This document shows, piece after piece, positions 44,332 through 53,195 of a stretch of DNA of 64,000 bases. The first letter of the stretch is position 1, and every line of letters starts with the position of its first letter. Source of the DNA: Thermicanus aegyptius DSM 12793 (GTDB taxonomy: Bacteria; Bacillota; Bacilli; Thermicanales; Thermicanaceae); the NCBI RefSeq assembly GCF_000510645.1, contig NZ_KI783301.1, positions 1,308,705 through 1,372,704 on the forward strand, in the 5' to 3' direction. The notes under the pieces are model-generated. The model was not told where the DNA came from. It worked only from the letters and a program-made list of their open reading frames with translations, and did not search any database. A program made the translations under genes and the position numbers.

Positions 44332-45774
44332 TTACAGCATTGGCGGCTTTCTATGTCGGGTATAATTTTCAAAGGCATAGGCGATGGTAATCAATGCCGG
44401 CTCTTCAAAAGCCCGGGCGGTAAAAGTAACTCCGAAGGGTTCCCCTTCCTGGGTGTAGCCTCCCGGGACGGTGATGGAGGGATACCCTGCTTTGGCGGCA
44501 ATTCCTGCCCCATAATTGGCGGGGAAGAGGAGGGAGGTTAAGTTATGCTCACGCATTGCCCGGTCTATTCCCTCCTTGCGAGACCTTCTCAGGTCGTTGA
44601 GTCGGCTGCGTAAATATTCACCTTCCGTGAGACTACCGCTTTTCTCTTCTGCCGCTAAAAGGAGGGATTGACCATAACGAAGGGCTTTCTCCGGCCTCTC
44701 ATTGTTAAAACGTATCAAATCTTTTAAGGAGTGAACAGGAAGGTGAGATTCTACTTTGGCCAAGTAAGCATTCAGATCCGGCTTAAACTCATAGAGAAGG
44801 ACGGTATAATCCTCTCCCCCTTCCTTGGAGGGCAGAAGGACGGGATCAATCACCTCCACTCCTGAATCCCGCAAAGCTCGAATCGCTTCCTCCATGATTT
44901 TCAACTGATCCACATGCAATGAATCATAATAGGGTTCCCTGGGCACACCGATCCGCAAGCCCCGAATCTCTCCGGATGGATAAGGGGGAGAAACGTTTGC
45001 CGGGAAATGGAGGTTTGACCGCAAGGTTGCAGGATCTTTAGGATCTTTTCCTGCCATGGCCCAAAAGAGCAAGGCGGCATCGGCGACACAGCGGGCGATG
45101 GGACCTGCCGTATCCTGGCTGTGGGAGATGGGAATGATCCCGGATCGGCTGATCTGTCCCACGGTAGGTTTAATCCCAACGAGGGAGTTGGCGCTTGCCG
45201 GGCTAAGGATCGATCCGGAGGTTTCCGTCCCCACCGCGGCGGCAGCCAGTCCGGCGGCGACAGCCGCTGCCGAGCCGGAGCTCGATCCCCCTACATCAAA
45301 ACGACCGGGACCGTACGGATTTAAGACTTGCCCACCTCTTGAACTGTAACCGTTCGGCATATTTTCCGTCATGAAATTGGCCCACTCCGTCATATTCGCT
45401 TTGCCCAGAATGATGGCGCCGGCTGCCCGCAGCTTTTGAACCAGAAAGGCATCTTCCGAGGCATAATGATTCTCGAGGGCAAGGGAACCGGCGCTGGTAT
45501 GCATTTTATCCGCCGTATCAATGTTATCCTTTACTATAATCGGAATGCCATGGAGAGGACCTCTGTTTTTCTTTTCATTCCGCTCCGCATCTAACGCTTC
45601 GGCGATCTCCCTCACATCGGGATTCAGCTCCAGGATGCTGTTGATTTTCGGTCCTTCTTTATCCACGCGGGCAATCCGATCCAGATAAAAATCGACCAAT
45701 TCAATTGAAGAGAGTTCTCCCTTTTCCATGAGAGATTGGAGCTCTCCGATCGTTTGTTCACTCAAATCGGACAT
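44332..45774 (-). CDS. Amidase signature family enzyme
   Basis: 480 residues. Ser-cisSer-Lys catalytic set: K82 (PIIVKDNID), cis-Ser in GGSSSGSAAA (162-171) and nucleophile in GTETSGSIL (S188). The sequence is closer to general peptide-type amidases than to the tRNA enzyme GatA, and no gatC/gatB lie alongside. No signal peptide, so cytosolic. Substrate unknown. Stands alone on the minus strand with its own upstream gap. Confidence 0.9.
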   Translation of the reverse strand: MSDLSEQTIGELQSLMEKGELSSIELVDFYLDRIARVDKEGPKINSILELNPDVREIAEALDAERNEKKNRGPLHGIPIIVKDNIDTADKMHTSAGSLALENHYASEDAFLVQKLRAAGAIILGKANMTEWANFMTENMPNGYSSRGGQVLNPYGPGRFDVGGSSSGSAAAVAAGLAAAAVGTETSGSILSPASANSLVGIKPTVGQISRSGIIPISHSQDTAGPIARCVADAALLFWAMAGKDPKDPATLRSNLHFPANVSPPYPSGEIRGLRIGVPREPYYDSLHVDQLKIMEEAIRALRDSGVEVIDPVLLPSKEGGEDYTVLLYEFKPDLNAYLAKVESHLPVHSLKDLIRFNNERPEKALRYGQSLLLAAEEKSGSLTEGEYLRSRLNDLRRSRKEGIDRAMREHNLTSLLFPANYGAGIAAKAGYPSITVPGGYTQEGEPFGVTFTARAFEEPALITIAYAFENYTRHRKPPML

Positions 45775-46001
45775 ATTGGTTTCCTCCTAGCATGGTTGAT
45801 TTATCTCCATCCTTTTTATTATGACATAAATCATTCTTTTAACAAATGAAAAAAATCAAAACCATGTATCTTCCTCATTCCTTGTGTTTAGTAGAAGAGC
45901 AAGGTAAGATAAGGGATAAGGATTTTGATGGAAAGTCGTAGATATCCCACCTTTCAAGATAAAAGAATGGGAGCAATTTTAAAGAGAGAAGGGGTCGGGT
46001 T

Positions 46002-46949
46002 TTGGAAGATAAAGAGAAAGAGTTCCGGAGAAACCATCTCATCGGGGTCGTCTATGCGGTCTCCGCCTTTGCCTTATGGGGGATTCTCCCCGTTTACTGG
46101 AAGGCGCTCTCCCGGGTTGCGCCTTTGGAAATATTGGCCCACCGCTTCATCTGGTCCTTTGTCTTTGTGGTCATCCTCCTTTTTTTTCATAAGCGAATCG
46201 GAGGAATCTTTCAAGTTTTTGCCGCACGAAAAAAGCGTCTTGCCCTGATTGCCGGTGCGGTGCTTATCACGACCAATTGGGGAGTGTACATTTGGGCGGT
46301 AAATGCGAATCACCTGATCGACGCCAGTTTAGGGTACTATATCAATCCGTTGGTAAGCATCGCCTTAGGGATGCTGTTTCTTAAGGAAAGGCTCAATCTG
46401 CTTCAGATGATCGCGCTGGGGTTGGCCGCTCTTGGTGTTCTTCTCATGGGGATGGAGTTTGGGCAGATTCCCTGGATCGCCCTCCTTCTTGCCTTCTCCT
46501 TTGGATTTTACGGCCTCGTAAAAAAAATGACCCATCTGGATGCGGAGATCGGACTTGCGGCGGAAACCCTTGTGGTTCTGCCTTTTGCTTTCGTTTACCT
46601 GATGTTTAGCGAACAGCTTCATGGGTGGCCGATCTTGCAATTTCCTCTCCCCACCCTGCTTCTTCTTCTCGGGGCAGGTGTGGCGACGGCAACCCCGCTT
46701 CTCTGGTTCGCCCAGGCGGCGAACCGCGTTCGCCTATCCACCGTGGGATTTATTCAGTATTTAACTCCCACGATCAACCTGCTTCTCGGCATCTTTCTTT
46801 ATAAGGAACCTTTCACCCAGGCTCATTTCATTAGTTTTACCCTCATCTGGATCGCCCTCCTCCTTTACTCCTTCTCGGGTTTACCTCTTTTTAAACGGAG
46901 GATCCCCGGAAAGGTGAGAAGTGAAGAGAGCTTTAACTCCACCCGATAA
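46002..46949 (+). CDS. rarD: RarD/EamA-family permease
   Basis: Ten-span drug/metabolite transporter of 315 residues. RarD marks: GVVYAVSAFALWGILPVYWKAL, EILAHRFIWS, TTNWGVYIWAVNANHLIDASLGYYINPLVS and a C-terminal LTPTINLLLGIFLYKEPF. Called chloramphenicol-sensitive protein in E. coli; real substrate unknown. Start TTG 46002 is weakly supported; no better one is seen. It lies on the plus strand before the yqhY group. Confidence 0.85.
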   Translation: MEDKEKEFRRNHLIGVVYAVSAFALWGILPVYWKALSRVAPLEILAHRFIWSFVFVVILLFFHKRIGGIFQVFAARKKRLALIAGAVLITTNWGVYIWAVNANHLIDASLGYYINPLVSIALGMLFLKERLNLLQMIALGLAALGVLLMGMEFGQIPWIALLLAFSFGFYGLVKKMTHLDAEIGLAAETLVVLPFAFVYLMFSEQLHGWPILQFPLPTLLLLLGAGVATATPLLWFAQAANRVRLSTVGFIQYLTPTINLLLGIFLYKEPFTQAHFISFTLIWIALLLYSFSGLPLFKRRIPGKVRSEESFNSTR

Positions 46950-46970
46950 ATCCTTTCTCCCTGCAGGAGT

Positions 46971-47000
46971 TTGTACTGGGAAATCTTTTCATGGTATAAT
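46971..47000 (+). promoter_or_regulatory. Promoter of the Asp23-nusB group
   Basis: TTGTAC (46971-46976), 18 bases, TATAAT (46995-47000), 45 bases before the yqhY start. Confidence 0.6.
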
Positions 47001-47045
47001 CGATCTAATCGGTTCTGTGGACGAATGAAAAGGAGGATGAGAATC

Positions 47046-47471
47046 ATGGAGGAAATGATCGCCAAAATGGAAACGACATCGTTAGGAAAGATACAGATCG
47101 CACCGGAAGTGATTAGCGTCATCGCGGGTCTCGCCGCTTCGGAAGTGGAAGGCGTTCATACCTTAAGTGGAGGTTTGGTCGGAGATTTGGCCGAACGATT
47201 GGGTCGCAAAAAGAACTTGGCCAAAGGCGTGGCAGTTGAAGTGGGGCAAAAAGAAGTGGCTGTGGATATTTCCGTAACGGTAGAATACGGTTATTCGATT
47301 CCGAAGATCGCCGCAGAAATTCAAGATAATGTGAGAACGGCGATTGAGAATATGACGGGTCTTCATGTCGTAGAAGTAAATGTGCATGTCCTCGATGTTC
47401 GGTTCCATCCCATCTCCGAAGTTGTTGTCCCTGAAGAGAAAAGCCAAGAGAAAAACCTGCGCGTCCGTTAA
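47046..47471 (+). CDS. yqhY: Asp23/Gls24 family protein YqhY
   Basis: 141-residue envelope stress/growth protein linked with accBC in Firmicutes; in B. subtilis loss of YqhY disturbs fatty acid synthesis control. Family blocks: GKIQIAPEVISVIAGLAASEVEGV and VAVDISVTVEYGYSIPKIAAEIQDNV, HVVEVNVHVLDV. AAGGAGG nine bases before ATG 47046. Here the racemase, amidase and rarD genes separate it from accC. Confidence 0.93.
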   Translation: MEEMIAKMETTSLGKIQIAPEVISVIAGLAASEVEGVHTLSGGLVGDLAERLGRKKNLAKGVAVEVGQKEVAVDISVTVEYGYSIPKIAAEIQDNVRTAIENMTGLHVVEVNVHVLDVRFHPISEVVVPEEKSQEKNLRVR

Positions 47472-47518
47472 AAAAGAGATATTTCTAAAGCGGACGGATG
47501 AAGGAAAGGATGAGCGCC

Positions 47519-48061
47519 ATGGATTTTTTACTTCGTTTTTACAGTTTTATCATATTGATACTTTCTCTTGTTTTGCTTGTTTTCGGTTTCGGATTTTTTG
47601 AAGATGGGGTTTATGCGGCCGTCGATTATTTTTACCAATCCACGAAAGTACGTATTGCCTACATCGTTTTTCTCCTTCTCCTCGCCGGCCTTAGTCTTTT
47701 TTTTCTGCTACAACGGAGGGGAAGGAAAAGCACGACAGACACGATTAATCAAAAAAATGAGTTGGGAGAAACGCGGGTTTCAGTGACCGCTCTTGAGAAT
47801 ATTGCAGCGAAGGTTTTACAGCGGATCGCCGGGGTAAAGGATTGGCAGATTCGGCTTCGTTCCTCGGAAGTGGAGGGTCATCAGTTTTTCATAAAGGTTG
47901 TCGTAGATGGGGAAGTTCCCATCCCACAATTGATCGAACAGGTTCAGAACGAGGTAAAACAAAGGGTAGAGGAAATCTCCGGAGTCCCAATCCGAAATGT
48001 TTCGGTCCTCGTAAGCGATATCGTCAGCACAGGAAACCAAAAGAGCCGAAGAGTGGAATAG
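47519..48061 (+). CDS. amaP: Alkaline shock response membrane anchor protein AmaP
   Basis: 180 residues with two N-terminal spans (FYSFIILILSLVLLVFGFGFF; IAYIVFLLLLAGLSLFFLL), then an Asp23-like cytosolic domain. AmaP anchors Asp23 proteins to the membrane. ATG 47519 lies nine bases after AAGGAAAGG. Followed by the DUF2273 gene after 10 bases. Confidence 0.9.
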   Translation: MDFLLRFYSFIILILSLVLLVFGFGFFEDGVYAAVDYFYQSTKVRIAYIVFLLLLAGLSLFFLLQRRGRKSTTDTINQKNELGETRVSVTALENIAAKVLQRIAGVKDWQIRLRSSEVEGHQFFIKVVVDGEVPIPQLIEQVQNEVKQRVEEISGVPIRNVSVLVSDIVSTGNQKSRRVE

Positions 48062-48071
48062 AGGGGTGTCC

Positions 48072-48296
48072 ATGTGGGAATATGTAAAAATACATAAGGG
48101 AAAAGTGGTGGGTGTAGGCGTTGCTCTTTTCTTCAGTCTCGTCTATCTCTTCTTTGGTTTCTTTCAAATGATCGTCGTATTTCTGATCCTGGCGCTGGGG
48201 TATTATATCGGTTCTAAATTGGATCGGAATGAGAGCATTGAAGAGATCCTTAAGAAATTTATTCCGGAAGATTTTTTCAATCGGAACCACCGCTGA
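48072..48296 (+). CDS. DUF2273 small membrane protein
   Basis: 74 residues with two hydrophobic segments (VVGVGVALFFSLVYLFFGFFQMIVVFLILALGYYIGSKLD). DUF2273 proteins are regular companions of AmaP/Asp23. Its stop codon lies inside the loop of the following terminator-like hairpin. Confidence 0.9.
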   Translation: MWEYVKIHKGKVVGVGVALFFSLVYLFFGFFQMIVVFLILALGYYIGSKLDRNESIEEILKKFIPEDFFNRNHR

Positions 48297-48311
48297 AGGT
48301 GGTTTTTTCTT
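48286..48311 (+). terminator. Terminator or attenuator between DUF2273 gene and nusB
   Basis: AACCACC (48286-48292) pairs with GGTGGTT (48299-48305) followed by TTTTCTT. The stop codon TGA of the upstream gene is in the loop, so translating ribosomes would melt the stem. Confidence 0.7.
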
Positions 48312-48326
48312 AGAAAGGGGAACATC

Positions 48327-48710
48327 ATGTTGCAACGAAGGGCGGCAAGGGAGACGGCGTTAAAATGTTTGTATCAGATGGAAGTAGGGGGAATAAGCGC
48401 CGAAGAGGCGATGGAAAATCTGGGAGTACGTGATCCTTATGTAACCCGCCTTCTTACAAAAATCACGGAACGGAGGGAGGAACTGGATGAGCGCATACGT
48501 CCTCTCCTTAAGGGATGGAAGCTGGAACGGTTAACCTACCTGGATCGGGCGATCCTTAGGATAGGTACGTATGAAATTTTATTTGAAGAAGAGGTCCCGG
48601 ATGCGGTAGCCATCGACGAGGCGGTGGAATTGACGAAGAAATACAGCGATGATCGATCCCGGCCGTTTATTAACGGAATCCTCTCTCAGCTCATGAAGGA
48701 AAAGAAATGA
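48327..48710 (+). CDS. nusB: Transcription antitermination factor NusB
   Basis: 127 residues, all-helical. Family start RRAARETALKCLYQMEV and end AIDEAVELTKKYSDDRSRPFINGIL. With NusE (S10) it binds boxA in rRNA leaders. Overlaps the next gene by four bases. Confidence 0.96.
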   Translation: MLQRRAARETALKCLYQMEVGGISAEEAMENLGVRDPYVTRLLTKITERREELDERIRPLLKGWKLERLTYLDRAILRIGTYEILFEEEVPDAVAIDEAVELTKKYSDDRSRPFINGILSQLMKEKK

Positions 48711-49672
48711 AAGAGGCTTATCTTGGAATCGATACCAGCAATTATAGAACGTCGGTATGCATGGTGGGTCCAGGCGGAGAGATCTTGTTTGAGGCGAGGG
48801 AGCTTCTTCCTGTCCCTGCAGGGGAGAGGGGATTGCGCCAATCGGAGGCCTTATTTATTCATTTGAAATTTCTCCCCGAACTGATGAGCCGCGTAACGGA
48901 AAAATACACCTATTTGGCTGTGGGTGCCAGCACCCGTCCGCGTCCTTTCATCGATTCCTATATGCCGGTCTTTCGGGCGGGGGAAGCATTGGGGCGTTTT
49001 CTTTCCTCCCTCCTGCAGATCCCGTTTTATGAATTCTCCCACCAGGAAGGTCATTTGGCTGCAGGGGAATACAGCCTGCCTGTTCCCTTGCCTGTTCATC
49101 GGTTTTTAGCCGTTCACCTATCCGGAGGAACGAGCGAACTTCTTCGTGTAGAGAGGGGTTCATCGGGATATACCATTGAGAAAATGGGAGGAACGCTGGA
49201 TCTCCATGCAGGTCAATTGATCGACCGTATCGGGGTGGAAATGGGTTTACCTTTTCCGTCGGGTCCTTTCTTAGAAGAGATGGCAGGCAAGGCAAAAGGG
49301 GAGGTTCGTCTTCCATCGTATACGAAGGGATATTCCTTTAGTTTTTCCGGGGCTGAATCCGCTTTGTTGCGGCTTGTAGCGGAAGGAAAATTGCCTCGGG
49401 AGGAGATCGCCTTCGCTGCTCTTCAGGTGGTGGCCAACTCATTGGAAAAGGTGCTGCGCCAAGCCGTAGAAGAGACCGGGCTGCGGGAGATCCTGATTGT
49501 CGGGGGAGTGGCGGCCAACCGGATCATTCGGGAACGGTTGAAGAAACGACTTGAACACCGGGCGGTTGGGGCGAGACTTTATTTTGCAGATCCTCGCTTC
49601 GCCGGGGACAATGCGTATGGGATCGCCAGGCTTACCCGCTCTTTACATCAACAGACGAAGAGTCTAAACTGA
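48707..49672 (+). CDS. TsaD (Kae1/YgjD)-like paralogue
   Basis: 321-residue ASKHA-fold protein related to TsaD, the tRNA t6A synthesis enzyme, but of a separate Firmicute subgroup found next to nusB/xseA. Features: YLGIDTSNYRTSV nucleotide loop, the metal-type HxxxH in FSHQEGHLAAG, HLSGGTSELL, SFSGAESAL and IVGGVAANRIIRERL, then RFAGDNAYGIA. The metal-binding and nucleotide-binding marks are kept. Function unproven; the true tsaD is expected elsewhere. Confidence 0.8.
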   Translation: MKEAYLGIDTSNYRTSVCMVGPGGEILFEARELLPVPAGERGLRQSEALFIHLKFLPELMSRVTEKYTYLAVGASTRPRPFIDSYMPVFRAGEALGRFLSSLLQIPFYEFSHQEGHLAAGEYSLPVPLPVHRFLAVHLSGGTSELLRVERGSSGYTIEKMGGTLDLHAGQLIDRIGVEMGLPFPSGPFLEEMAGKAKGEVRLPSYTKGYSFSFSGAESALLRLVAEGKLPREEIAFAALQVVANSLEKVLRQAVEETGLREILIVGGVAANRIIRERLKKRLEHRAVGARLYFADPRFAGDNAYGIARLTRSLHQQTKSLN

Positions 49673-49688
49673 ACCTATAGAATTGATT

Positions 49689-49717
49689 TTGTGGGCAACA
49701 ACAAGGTTGTGTACAAT
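49689..49717 (+). promoter_or_regulatory. Putative promoter of folD group
   Basis: TTGTGG (49689-49694), 17 bases, TACAAT (49712-49717), 38 bases before folD. Confidence 0.5.
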
Positions 49718-49755
49718 CTTCTGTCATTTAGTCATGAAAGAATCGGGGGAGTAAG

Positions 49756-50634
49756 ATGACGGCAATGCTTCTTAACGGGAAGGAATTGGCAAAAAAAAGA
49801 AGAAGTGAAATCAAAACGCAGGTAGGGCGATTAAAGGAAATGGGAATCACGCCAGGCCTAGCGGTGGTCTTGGTAGGGGAGAATCTTGCTTCTGTCACCT
49901 ATGTCCGATCGAAAGAAAAAGCATGTCATGAAGTGGGGATCTATTCCGAGGTCATTCGCCTTCCCGAAACGATCACCGAGGAGGAGCTTTTACAGGTCAT
50001 CGAAGAGTTGAACCGAAGGGAGGAGATTGACGGCATTCTCGTTCAGCTTCCCCTCCCTTCTCATATTAGGGAGCAGGTGGTGATTAACCGGATTGCCGTG
50101 GAAAAGGATGTGGATGGCTTTACCCCGGTGAATCAGGGAAAACTTCTCCTGAATGAAAAGGGACTTTTTCCCTGTACACCCCTTGGAATTATCGATCTTC
50201 TCAAAGAAACGGGGCAGTCCATTGCAGGAAAACATGCCGTTGTCATCGGCCGCAGCAACATCGTGGGCAAACCGGTCTCCCTCCTTCTCCTTCATCAGCA
50301 TGCCACCGTCACGATGGCCCACTCTCGTACCGTCGGTCTCAAACAAATCGCAAGGGAGGCGGATATTTTAGTGGCAGCGATGGGTCAGGCAAAAAAAATC
50401 ACATCCGATTATATTAAACCGGGAGCGATTGTCATCGATGTAGGCATTAATCGGGATGAGAACGGTAAATTGGTGGGCGACGTAGACTTTGAGGCGGTTT
50501 GCGAGGTAGCCGGATGTATCACGCCGGTGCCGGGCGGTGTGGGACCAATGACCATTACCATGCTCCTTCAAAATACCCTGCAAGCTTCCCTTTGGAATCA
50601 CCATGTTGAACTTGCAGGACGGATCGATGGATGA
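49756..50634 (+). CDS. folD: Methylene-THF dehydrogenase/cyclohydrolase
   Basis: Bifunctional enzyme interconverting methylene-, methenyl- and formyl-THF with NADP. 292 residues. [17 protein letters not shown] with the catalytic lysine, [35 protein letters not shown] (cofactor loop) and [19 protein letters not shown]. Takes methylene-THF from the glycine cleavage system. Overlaps xseA by four bases. Confidence 0.97.
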   Translation: MTAMLLNGKELAKKRRSEIKTQVGRLKEMGITPGLAVVLVGENLASVTYVRSKEKACHEVGIYSEVIRLPETITEEELLQVIEELNRREEIDGILVQLPLPSHIREQVVINRIAVEKDVDGFTPVNQGKLLLNEKGLFPCTPLGIIDLLKETGQSIAGKHAVVIGRSNIVGKPVSLLLLHQHATVTMAHSRTVGLKQIAREADILVAAMGQAKKITSDYIKPGAIVIDVGINRDENGKLVGDVDFEAVCEVAGCITPVPGGVGPMTITMLLQNTLQASLWNHHVELAGRIDG

Positions 50635-52010
50635 AGATGAATGGGACAGCGCTTACGATATGGACCGTAACGGAGCTCACCTCTTATTTAAAGGGATACC
50701 TTGAAGAAAACGATAGATTGCGTGAGGTGTGGCTTCGGGGGGAGATCTCCAATTTTAAACACCATACCCGGGGGCATATGTATTTTACCTTGAAAGATGC
50801 CGAGTCGAAGATTCAAGCGGTTATGTTTCAAGGACACAATCGTTTCTTGCGCTTTACGCCTTATGACGGACAGAAAGTAATTGCCCGGGGGAGCATCTCC
50901 ATTTACGAGCGGGATGGGCAATATCAACTCTATGTAAAGGAAATGCAGCCTGACGGGATCGGCAATCTCTATTTGGCTTATGAGGAACTGAAGAAAAAAT
51001 TGGAGGAAAAGGGGTATTTCAAGGCCGAAAGGAAAAAGCCGCTCCCCCAATTCCCGAAGAGGATTGCATTAGTCACTTCCCCCACCGGTGCGGCGATTCG
51101 GGATATGATTACTACTTTGCGCAGGCGATACCCCCTGGTTCAGATCATTGTGGTTCCTGTTCTCGTCCAGGGGGAAGAAGCTCCCCTTTCCATTGCAAAG
51201 GGGATCGATTTGGTAAACCGTTACGGTGGAATCGACCTGATCATCACAGGGAGGGGAGGCGGTTCCATCGAGGAGTTATGGGCTTTTAATGAAGAACGGG
51301 TGGCAGAGGCCATCTATCATTCTACCATTCCTATCATCTCCGCCGTTGGACATGAAACCGATACAACCATCGCCGATTTTGTCGCCGATCTCAGGGCTCC
51401 AACCCCCACGGCTGCAGCGGAATTGGCAGTTCCCCATATTGAACAGTTAAGAGAAAAATTGAATCTTCTAAATCGAAGAGGAAAAAGAGCGCTTCTTGAA
51501 AGCATCGCGAGAAAAAGAAAAGATTTGTCCGCTCTGCAAAAATCCTCCGTCTTAAGGCGACCGCTTTCATTGGTTGAAGAACAGAACCAGCGGCTGGACA
51601 AGGCGATGGAGAGGTTGGAACGAAATAAGGAGAGGCTCATCCAAGATCGGAAAAGGGAATTTGGTTATTTAAAAAATCGTTTTCTGCATCTCGCCAGTTT
51701 ATTGCGCATCGAGACGGGGAAAAACAGGGTAAAAGAGTTGGAAGGAAGGCTCACGAAAGGGATAAAGAGAGAGCTTGAAGGAAAGAAGAAAGAGCTTCTA
51801 TATCAGATCTCCCGTTTGGAAGGATTAAATCCGTTATCCATATTGAAACGGGGCTATACCGTCGCGTACAGTCAGGAAAAAAAGGTGATTCAAAGCATAA
51901 AAGGGGTCTCCCCTGGAGAAATGTTATATCTTCACTTTGTAGATGGAGTCGCCACCACGACGGTTTGGAGCGTCGAAGAGAAGGAGGAGAACCATGGCGG
52001 AAAAGAATGA
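50631..52010 (+). CDS. xseA: Exodeoxyribonuclease VII large subunit
   Basis: 459 residues. N-terminal OB fold ([24 protein letters not shown]), catalytic domain ([76 protein letters not shown]) and a long coiled coil (about 275-390). Degrades single-stranded DNA with XseB. Its end overlaps xseB by 17 bases. Confidence 0.97.
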   Translation: MKMNGTALTIWTVTELTSYLKGYLEENDRLREVWLRGEISNFKHHTRGHMYFTLKDAESKIQAVMFQGHNRFLRFTPYDGQKVIARGSISIYERDGQYQLYVKEMQPDGIGNLYLAYEELKKKLEEKGYFKAERKKPLPQFPKRIALVTSPTGAAIRDMITTLRRRYPLVQIIVVPVLVQGEEAPLSIAKGIDLVNRYGGIDLIITGRGGGSIEELWAFNEERVAEAIYHSTIPIISAVGHETDTTIADFVADLRAPTPTAAAELAVPHIEQLREKLNLLNRRGKRALLESIARKRKDLSALQKSSVLRRPLSLVEEQNQRLDKAMERLERNKERLIQDRKREFGYLKNRFLHLASLLRIETGKNRVKELEGRLTKGIKRELEGKKKELLYQISRLEGLNPLSILKRGYTVAYSQEKKVIQSIKGVSPGEMLYLHFVDGVATTTVWSVEEKEENHGGKE

Positions 52011-52257
52011 GTTGGCCCAACAGATCTCTCAATATCCCTTTGAAGAGGCAATGGAGCGATTGGAAAGGATCGTAGAGGAGTTGGAAAAAGGAGAAGTTTC
52101 TTTGGAAGATGCGATCAACCTTTATCAGGAAGGGATCTTGCTTTCCAGACATTGTGATCAAAAACTGAAACAAGTGGAGGAAAAGATACGACTTTTAACG
52201 GAGGAGAATGGAAATATAATCCTAAAAGAATTTTCCGTTGAGGAGGGAGAGGGGTGA
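51994..52257 (+). CDS. xseB: Exodeoxyribonuclease VII small subunit
   Basis: 87 residues, two-helix protein: PFEEAMERLERIVEELEKGEVSLEDAINLYQEG is the family core. AAGGAGGAGAACC before ATG 51994, within the end of xseA. Overlaps ispA by four bases. Confidence 0.96.
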   Translation: MAEKNELAQQISQYPFEEAMERLERIVEELEKGEVSLEDAINLYQEGILLSRHCDQKLKQVEEKIRLLTEENGNIILKEFSVEEGEG

Positions 52258-53144
52258 ACCCACTTCAGGAATATTTGGAAGAACAAGCCTCATGGTTTAC
52301 GGAACAGCTTCCCCGTTTTCTTCCGAGAGATATTCCGGAACGCCTTTTGCAATCGATGGATTATTCTTTGAGGGCAGGCGGGAAGAGGTTCCGTCCCATT
52401 CTTCTCTTCTCCGTATTGGAATCGATCGGTAAATCTCGGGAATTGGGTCTTGAAACTGCGGTAGCGATTGAGATGATTCATACCTACTCTTTAATTCATG
52501 ATGATCTCCCGGGAATGGATAATGATGATTATCGCAGGGGAAAATTAACCAATCATAAAGTTTTTGGAGAAGGGATGGCGATTCTGGCGGGCGATGCTTT
52601 ACTTACGTGGGCCTTTTATCTCTTAAGCGTTCTTCCCGATTTTCATCCGGAATTATCTCATGCCACATCCCTCCTCCTCATCAGGAAACTTGCGGAAGCG
52701 GCAGGCCCGACCGGCATGGTGGGAGGACAAGCGTTGGATCTGGAAGCAGAGAATAAACAACTTCCTCTTTCCGAACTGGAAAAAATCCATACGCATAAAA
52801 CAGGGGATATGATTCATTTTTCCGCTATGGCCGGAGCTATCCTAGGAGGCGCTACGACGAAACAGAAGGAAGCCTTTTCAACCTATGCCCGCAAGTTGGG
52901 ATTGGCATTTCAGATTCAAGATGATATTCTGAATATAATTGGAGATGAACAAAAACTTGGGAAACGAGTTGGCAGCGATGCCCAATTAGGAAAGTCCACG
53001 TATCCTGCGCTGCTTGGGATGGAAGAATCCATCGCCTATATGAACCGATTGGTGGATGAAGCGAAAAAGGCGATTCAGATCGACGGGATCGAAAGGGAGC
53101 ATCTCCATCTTCTAGCCGATTACATCGTCCATCGCGATAAATAA
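52254..53144 (+). CDS. ispA: Farnesyl diphosphate synthase
   Basis: Makes C15 farnesyl diphosphate from IPP and DMAPP. 296 residues. First Asp-rich motif DDLPGMDNDD at about 83-92 with the two-residue insert of bacterial FPP synthases, second motif QDDILNI, and RAGGKRFRP for IPP binding. GTG start. Next to dxs, as usual. Confidence 0.96.
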   Translation: MNPLQEYLEEQASWFTEQLPRFLPRDIPERLLQSMDYSLRAGGKRFRPILLFSVLESIGKSRELGLETAVAIEMIHTYSLIHDDLPGMDNDDYRRGKLTNHKVFGEGMAILAGDALLTWAFYLLSVLPDFHPELSHATSLLLIRKLAEAAGPTGMVGGQALDLEAENKQLPLSELEKIHTHKTGDMIHFSAMAGAILGGATTKQKEAFSTYARKLGLAFQIQDDILNIIGDEQKLGKRVGSDAQLGKSTYPALLGMEESIAYMNRLVDEAKKAIQIDGIEREHLHLLADYIVHRDK

Positions 53145-53195
53145 GTCCTCTATATCATCCTGAGGATAAAGGACCAAAAGAAGGGTTGACGGCCG

